This document shows positions 32,421-36,149 of a stretch of DNA of 36,149 bases, piece after piece. The notes under the pieces were generated by a model that saw only the letters and a list, made by a program, of their open reading frames with translations, searched no databases and had not been told where the DNA came from. Numbering within the stretch: the stretch's first letter is position 1; each line of letters begins with the position of its first letter. Position numbers and translations under genes: made by a program. Source of the stretch: an uncultured Erysipelotrichaceae bacterium (GTDB lineage: Bacteria > Bacillota_I > Bacilli_A > Erysipelotrichales > Erysipelotrichaceae). The DNA lies in assembly GCA_937900565.1 (NCBI GenBank), contig CALCFG010000066.1, positions 1 through 36,149 on the forward strand. Direction: 5' to 3'.

Positions 32421-32455
32421 GGACTAAAGATGGCTACATCTTTAGTCCTTTTTTT
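32421..32455 (+). terminator. Attenuator terminator between binding-protein and ATPase genes
   Basis: A perfect 12-bp stem GGACTAAAGATG / CATCTTTAGTCC with loop GCTA, followed by seven Ts. Inside an operon this lowers expression of the downstream ABC genes. Confidence 0.92.
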
Positions 32456-32474
32456 AAAAGGGAAGGATAAATTT

Positions 32475-34013
32475 ATGAATGATTACCCATATGCAGTTGA
32501 AATGCTAAATATTACCAAACGTTTCCCAGGTATTATTGCCAATGATAATGTAACGATTCAACTAAAAAAAGGTGAAATTCATGCATTATTGGGGGAAAAT
32601 GGTGCTGGTAAATCCACGTTAATGAGCGTGTTATTTGGTATGTATCAACCAGAAGAAGGTACCATTAAAATCAATGGGGAAAAAGCAAATATTCAATCCC
32701 CAAATGATGCCAATAAGTATCATATTGGGATGGTTCACCAACACTTTAAGTTGGTGCAATGTTACACTGTACTAGAAAATATCATTTTAGGGGTGGAAAC
32801 ATGCAAACATGGAATATTGCAAAAAGAAGCTGCACGGCAAAAAGTAATGGCGTTAAGTGATAAGTATGGACTTAAAGTTGATGTGGATGCCGTTATTGAA
32901 GATATAAATGTTGGGATGCAACAACGTACGGAAATCTTGAAGATGTTATATCGTGATAACGATATTCTTATTTTTGATGAACCGACTGCAGTATTAACGC
33001 CACAAGAAATTGATGAATTAATGGATATTATGAAAAATCTTGCGGCGGAAGGTAAATCCATTTTGTTTATTTCGCACAAACTAAATGAAATTATGGAAGT
33101 TGCTGATCGAGTGTCTGTTTTAAGACGGGGTAAATACATTGGCAGTGTGGATGTTAAAAATACTACAAAAGAAGAATTATCACGTATGATGGTTGGTCGG
33201 GACGTTAATCTTGTTGTGGATAAACAAGTGGCTCAACCTAAGGATGTTGTTTTAAGCATTTCTAATATGACAGTGGCAAGTAAAGTCCATAAAAATAATG
33301 CTGTTAAAAATGTAAGTTTTGATGTACGTGCAGGGGAAATTGTGTGTATTGCAGGTATTGATGGTAATGGACAAACTGAATTAATTCATGGCTTAACTGG
33401 GTTGGATCCATTAGTATCGGGAACGATTCAAGTAAACGGTAAAGATGTAACTAAAACAAGTATTCGGGAACGAAATATGTTATTGGCACATGTTCCGGAA
33501 GACCGCCAAAAACATGGATTAATCTTGGATTATCCATTGGATTATAACTTAGTTTTACAACGGTATTTTGAGCCTGAATTTACGAATAAATTAGGTTTTT
33601 TAAATAAAAAAGCGATCCGTCAATATGCCAATAAATTAATTGAAAAATATGATGTACGTAGTGGCGAAGGTGCAGTTACCATTACACGAAGTATGAGTGG
33701 TGGTAACCAACAAAAAGCCATTGTTGCCAGAGAATTGGATCGACAACATGACGTGTTGATTGCTGTGCAACCAACACGTGGTTTGGATGTTGGGGCAATT
33801 GAAAACATTCATAAACAAATTATTGCCTCGCGTGATCGAGGTGATGCAGTATTATTGGTCTCTTTAGAATTGGATGAAGTAATGAATGTAGCCGATCGTA
33901 TCTTAGTGTTGTATGAAGGTGAAATCGTTGGGGAATTGGATCCTAAAACGACCAGTGTCAGTGAACTTGGACTATATATGTCTGGTGCGAAACGGGATGA
34001 AAGGAAGGCATAA
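32475..34013 (+). CDS. BMP-type ABC importer ATPase with two nucleotide-binding domains
   Basis: A 512-residue protein with two fused ABC units, as in Bacillus NupO. Domain 1: Walker A GENGAGKST (40-48), signature-like NVGMQQRTEILKMLYR, Walker B ILIFDEPTAVLTPQ. Domain 2: degenerate Walker A GIDGNGQTEL, signature SGGNQQKAIVAREL and Walker B-like VLIAVQPTRGLDVGA, lacking the usual lysine, normal for this subfamily. The ATG at 32475 follows AAGGGAAGGA; a longer frame from 32412 would read through the attenuator hairpin and is rejected. It powers the two permeases encoded next. Confidence 0.93.
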   Translation: MNDYPYAVEMLNITKRFPGIIANDNVTIQLKKGEIHALLGENGAGKSTLMSVLFGMYQPEEGTIKINGEKANIQSPNDANKYHIGMVHQHFKLVQCYTVLENIILGVETCKHGILQKEAARQKVMALSDKYGLKVDVDAVIEDINVGMQQRTEILKMLYRDNDILIFDEPTAVLTPQEIDELMDIMKNLAAEGKSILFISHKLNEIMEVADRVSVLRRGKYIGSVDVKNTTKEELSRMMVGRDVNLVVDKQVAQPKDVVLSISNMTVASKVHKNNAVKNVSFDVRAGEIVCIAGIDGNGQTELIHGLTGLDPLVSGTIQVNGKDVTKTSIRERNMLLAHVPEDRQKHGLILDYPLDYNLVLQRYFEPEFTNKLGFLNKKAIRQYANKLIEKYDVRSGEGAVTITRSMSGGNQQKAIVARELDRQHDVLIAVQPTRGLDVGAIENIHKQIIASRDRGDAVLLVSLELDEVMNVADRILVLYEGEIVGELDPKTTSVSELGLYMSGAKRDERKA

Positions 34014-34016
34014 TCC

Positions 34017-35147
34017 ATGAAAAATAAAAAAAATATTTTAAAAAATCCATCCTTTCAAACAATAATGAGTAGTATTGTCTGCGTTTTGATTGGTTTAATT
34101 GTGGGTTATCTTGTATTGCTAATGATTAACGCTCAAGGTGCAGGGGATGCGATAGAAACAATTTTATTAAACTTTTTAAATCGACCAAGTACGGCAGCAA
34201 AGTTGCGAGCACTTGGTAATACCCTTGCGAAAACAGCACCATTGTTAATGTGTGCGTTAAGTGTATGCTTTTGCTATAAAGTTGGTTTATTTAATATTGG
34301 TGCTGCTGGACAATACGAAATTGGTGCAGGTATTGCGTTATACAGTGCCATTGCATGGCATTTACCTTGGTATGTGTGCATGATTTTAGCAGCATTAGGC
34401 GGTGCGTTGGTTGGGGCTATCTCTGGCGCTTTAAAAGCGTATCGAAATGTTAATGAAGTCATTAGTGGCATTATGCTAAACTGGATCATTTTGTATTTTG
34501 TAAATATGATTCTTGGTGGTGCGAATATTAAAGAAGCGGCAAGCCCTTACACAATGGATTTAGAGTTAGTGGCTGAAAGTAGTATGATTCCAAACATGGG
34601 ATTAAATGCATTCTTTTCCAATAATAAAACAGTGACCATTGCCATTGTTATGTCGGTTATTTTTGCAATCTTAATTTGGGTTATTTTAAACAAAACAAAA
34701 TTTGGATACGAATTAAAAGCGACGGGATTAAATAAAGATGGTGCGCGTTATGCGGGTATGAAAGAAAAACGTAACATTATCGTTACATTAGCTATTGGTG
34801 GAGCATTAGCAGCCATTGGTGCATGTTTCTTATTCTTAACGGGTTATCAACGTTGGTCAACGACACAAACAAGTGTTCCTAGCATGGGATTTAATGGTAT
34901 TGCTGCAACATTTTTGGGTGGTTTAAATCCAATTGGTACAATCTTCTCGAGTTTCTTTATCCAACACATTACTGATGGTGGTGCAATGATTGATAAAGCC
35001 GTTTATCCATCACAAATTTCCGATTTAATCAGTAGTATTATTATCTACTTATGCGGATTTGTATTGTTCTTTAAAACAATGGTAAATTTACATTTGGATA
35101 AAAAGAAAGCGAGTACCCATGCAAAAGAAAGTGAAGGTAATGAATAA
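34017..35147 (+). CDS. BMP-type ABC importer permease, first subunit
   Basis: A 376-residue membrane protein of the BPD_transp_2 family, matching NupP-type subunits. It has about nine hydrophobic helices; FCYKVGLFNIGAAGQYEIGA and NEVISGIMLNWIILYFVN are hallmark segments, and ATGLNKDGARYAGMKEKRNI is the cytoplasmic coupling loop. The start is 3 bases after the ATPase stop with AAAGGAAGG. It shares one base with the next permease gene. Confidence 0.92.
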   Translation: MKNKKNILKNPSFQTIMSSIVCVLIGLIVGYLVLLMINAQGAGDAIETILLNFLNRPSTAAKLRALGNTLAKTAPLLMCALSVCFCYKVGLFNIGAAGQYEIGAGIALYSAIAWHLPWYVCMILAALGGALVGAISGALKAYRNVNEVISGIMLNWIILYFVNMILGGANIKEAASPYTMDLELVAESSMIPNMGLNAFFSNNKTVTIAIVMSVIFAILIWVILNKTKFGYELKATGLNKDGARYAGMKEKRNIIVTLAIGGALAAIGACFLFLTGYQRWSTTQTSVPSMGFNGIAATFLGGLNPIGTIFSSFFIQHITDGGAMIDKAVYPSQISDLISSIIIYLCGFVLFFKTMVNLHLDKKKASTHAKESEGNE

Positions 35148-36088
35148 TGGTCTTACTTTTACAATATACAATTTTATTTGCTTCCGTATTATCTTTGGTA
35201 GCATTAGGTGGATGTTTCTCTGAACATTCAGGTGTTATTAACTTAGGCTTGGAAGGAATTATGGTTATTGGTGCGTTAGGTGGTGCATTAACAATGAAGT
35301 TTATGGATCCTAATGTGCCAGCAGTAGTCATGATTGTTGTGGTATGTTTAGCCGCGATGGCATCAGGTATGTTATATTCTGTCTTCTTAGCAATCGCGAG
35401 CATTAACTTTAATGCTGATCAAACATTGGTAGGTACTGCGATGAATATGATGGCGACAGCTATCGCGACAGTTATTGTAAGGGCAGTGAATACTAGCGAA
35501 AATCCAGATAATGTGTCCACGATTGTGCAATATATTGATGCAAAGAAAGCGTTTCTTGTTAACATTGGTGGATTTGAATTCAACTGGTTTATGTTACTTG
35601 CCTTAATTGCCTTAATTGTTGCCACGATTGTGTTATATAAAACACGCTTTGGCTTACGCTTGATTGCCTGTGGAGAAAACCCACAAGCTGCAGCTTCAGT
35701 AGGTGTGGATGTTATTAAGATGCGTTGGGCTGGTGTGTTAATTTCTGGTTTACTTGGTGGTTTAGGTGGTATTGTTTACATTACTGCGGGTGTATCGGAA
35801 TGGAAATTTGAAATGGGTGTAGCCGGCTTTGGTTTCTTATCACTAGCGGTTATGATCTTTGGTCAATGGAAACCTTGGAAGATTGGATTAAGTGCGTTAT
35901 TGTTTGGTTTCTTTAGAGCCTTAAGTAATGTTTATTCTGGTTTTGCTTGGTTAGTTGCTATGGGCATTGATTCTAAGATTTACAATATGTTACCTTACAT
36001 CATTTCCTTGATTGTCTTGGCGTTTACTAGTAAAAATAGTAAAGCACCAAAAGCCGAAGGTATACCTTACGATAAAGGTACTCGGTAA
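35147..36088 (+). CDS. BMP-type ABC importer permease, second subunit
   Basis: A 313-residue membrane protein, the NupQ-type partner. GGCFSEHSGVINLGLEGIMV at the N-terminus and IACGENPQAAASVGVDVIKM as the coupling loop are characteristic. About eight helices. It forms a heterodimeric channel with the preceding permease. The coupled start (TAATG) makes it part of the same transcript. No nucleoside-degrading genes follow inside the window. Confidence 0.92.
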   Translation: MVLLLQYTILFASVLSLVALGGCFSEHSGVINLGLEGIMVIGALGGALTMKFMDPNVPAVVMIVVVCLAAMASGMLYSVFLAIASINFNADQTLVGTAMNMMATAIATVIVRAVNTSENPDNVSTIVQYIDAKKAFLVNIGGFEFNWFMLLALIALIVATIVLYKTRFGLRLIACGENPQAAASVGVDVIKMRWAGVLISGLLGGLGGIVYITAGVSEWKFEMGVAGFGFLSLAVMIFGQWKPWKIGLSALLFGFFRALSNVYSGFAWLVAMGIDSKIYNMLPYIISLIVLAFTSKNSKAPKAEGIPYDKGTR

Positions 36089-36097
36089 TTAATTATT

Positions 36098-36137
36098 TGG
36101 CTATGTCACAACAAACAGTTGATAAATAGCCATTTTT
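36098..36137 (+). terminator. Terminator of the transporter operon
   Basis: TGGCTAT and ATAGCCA form a 7-bp stem around a 21-base loop followed by TTTTT. A GGGGAG at 36143-36148 may be the ribosome site of a gene starting just past the window. Confidence 0.7.
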
Positions 36138-36149
36138 ATAGGGGAGTAT

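Noticed and set aside
32762..33139. 125-codon minus-strand open frame opposite the ABC ATPase
   Set aside because: Shadow of a well-defined two-domain ATPase; no independent evidence.
1..36149. CRISPR array, insertion sequence or prophage
   Set aside because: No regularly spaced repeats, transposase, integrase or attachment-like repeats were seen, and the genes are housekeeping or transport in even style.

Overview
The window reads as an origin-proximal chromosome segment of an AT-rich, low-GC Gram-positive bacterium, most likely a gut-type anaerobe near the Erysipelotrichia. This rests on the T-box-controlled serS, the tadA/SRP RNA/dnaX/ybaB/recR block, the rsmG-noc-parA-parB block, an HPr kinase gene, an [FeFe] hydrogenase and a BMP-type ABC importer. 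The taxon is inferred from gene content and style; no rRNA or other marker is present. Nothing looks like a prophage, insertion sequence or CRISPR array.

Layout. (1) 1-3948: a truncated LysR regulator, divergent from a three-gene operon for a FAD oxidoreductase, an SLC13-type permease and a YczE-like membrane protein. A LysR-type box and a near-perfect cre site lie in the divergent promoter. (2) 4001-6343, minus strand: a lipoprotein and a short [FeFe] hydrogenase. (3) 6421-13033: serine T-box and serS, minimal SRP RNA, tadA, dnaX, ybaB, recR, fhs. (4) 13104-20785: mnmG, a remotely ThyX-like gene, rsmG, noc-like, parA, parB, mnmE, tatD. (5) 20912-24575: a small lipoprotein, a MATE pump, and on the minus strand a YigZ protein and a Cof-type HAD phosphatase. 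(6) 24650-31028: a small acidic protein, uvrA, hprK, an Lgt-PpaX fusion, a YitT protein. (7) 31233-36088: a four-gene BMP/nucleoside-type ABC importer with a strong attenuator after the binding-protein gene.

How the parts fit. ParA/ParB and three exact 16-bp parS palindromes (6581, 7996, 9824) make this a chromosome-segregation centre. The parS sites are hidden in other elements: one is the centre of a 30-bp palindrome in the serS T-box leader where Stem III normally sits, one is just behind serS, one is inside dnaX codons. MnmG and MnmE modify tRNA wobble uridines with methylene-tetrahydrofolate, and fhs feeds the same folate pool. HprK and its expected pyrophosphatase partner (fused here to Lgt) point to CcpA-type catabolite control, matching the cre site at 500-513.

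Most notable: the parS palindrome in the T-box leader; the Lgt-PpaX fusion; four transcription-unit starts with a -10 box 6-7 bases before the ATG and no Shine-Dalgarno, suggesting leaderless mRNAs; a Noc-like protein without the membrane-targeting N-terminus; and the ThyX-like gene between mnmG and rsmG.
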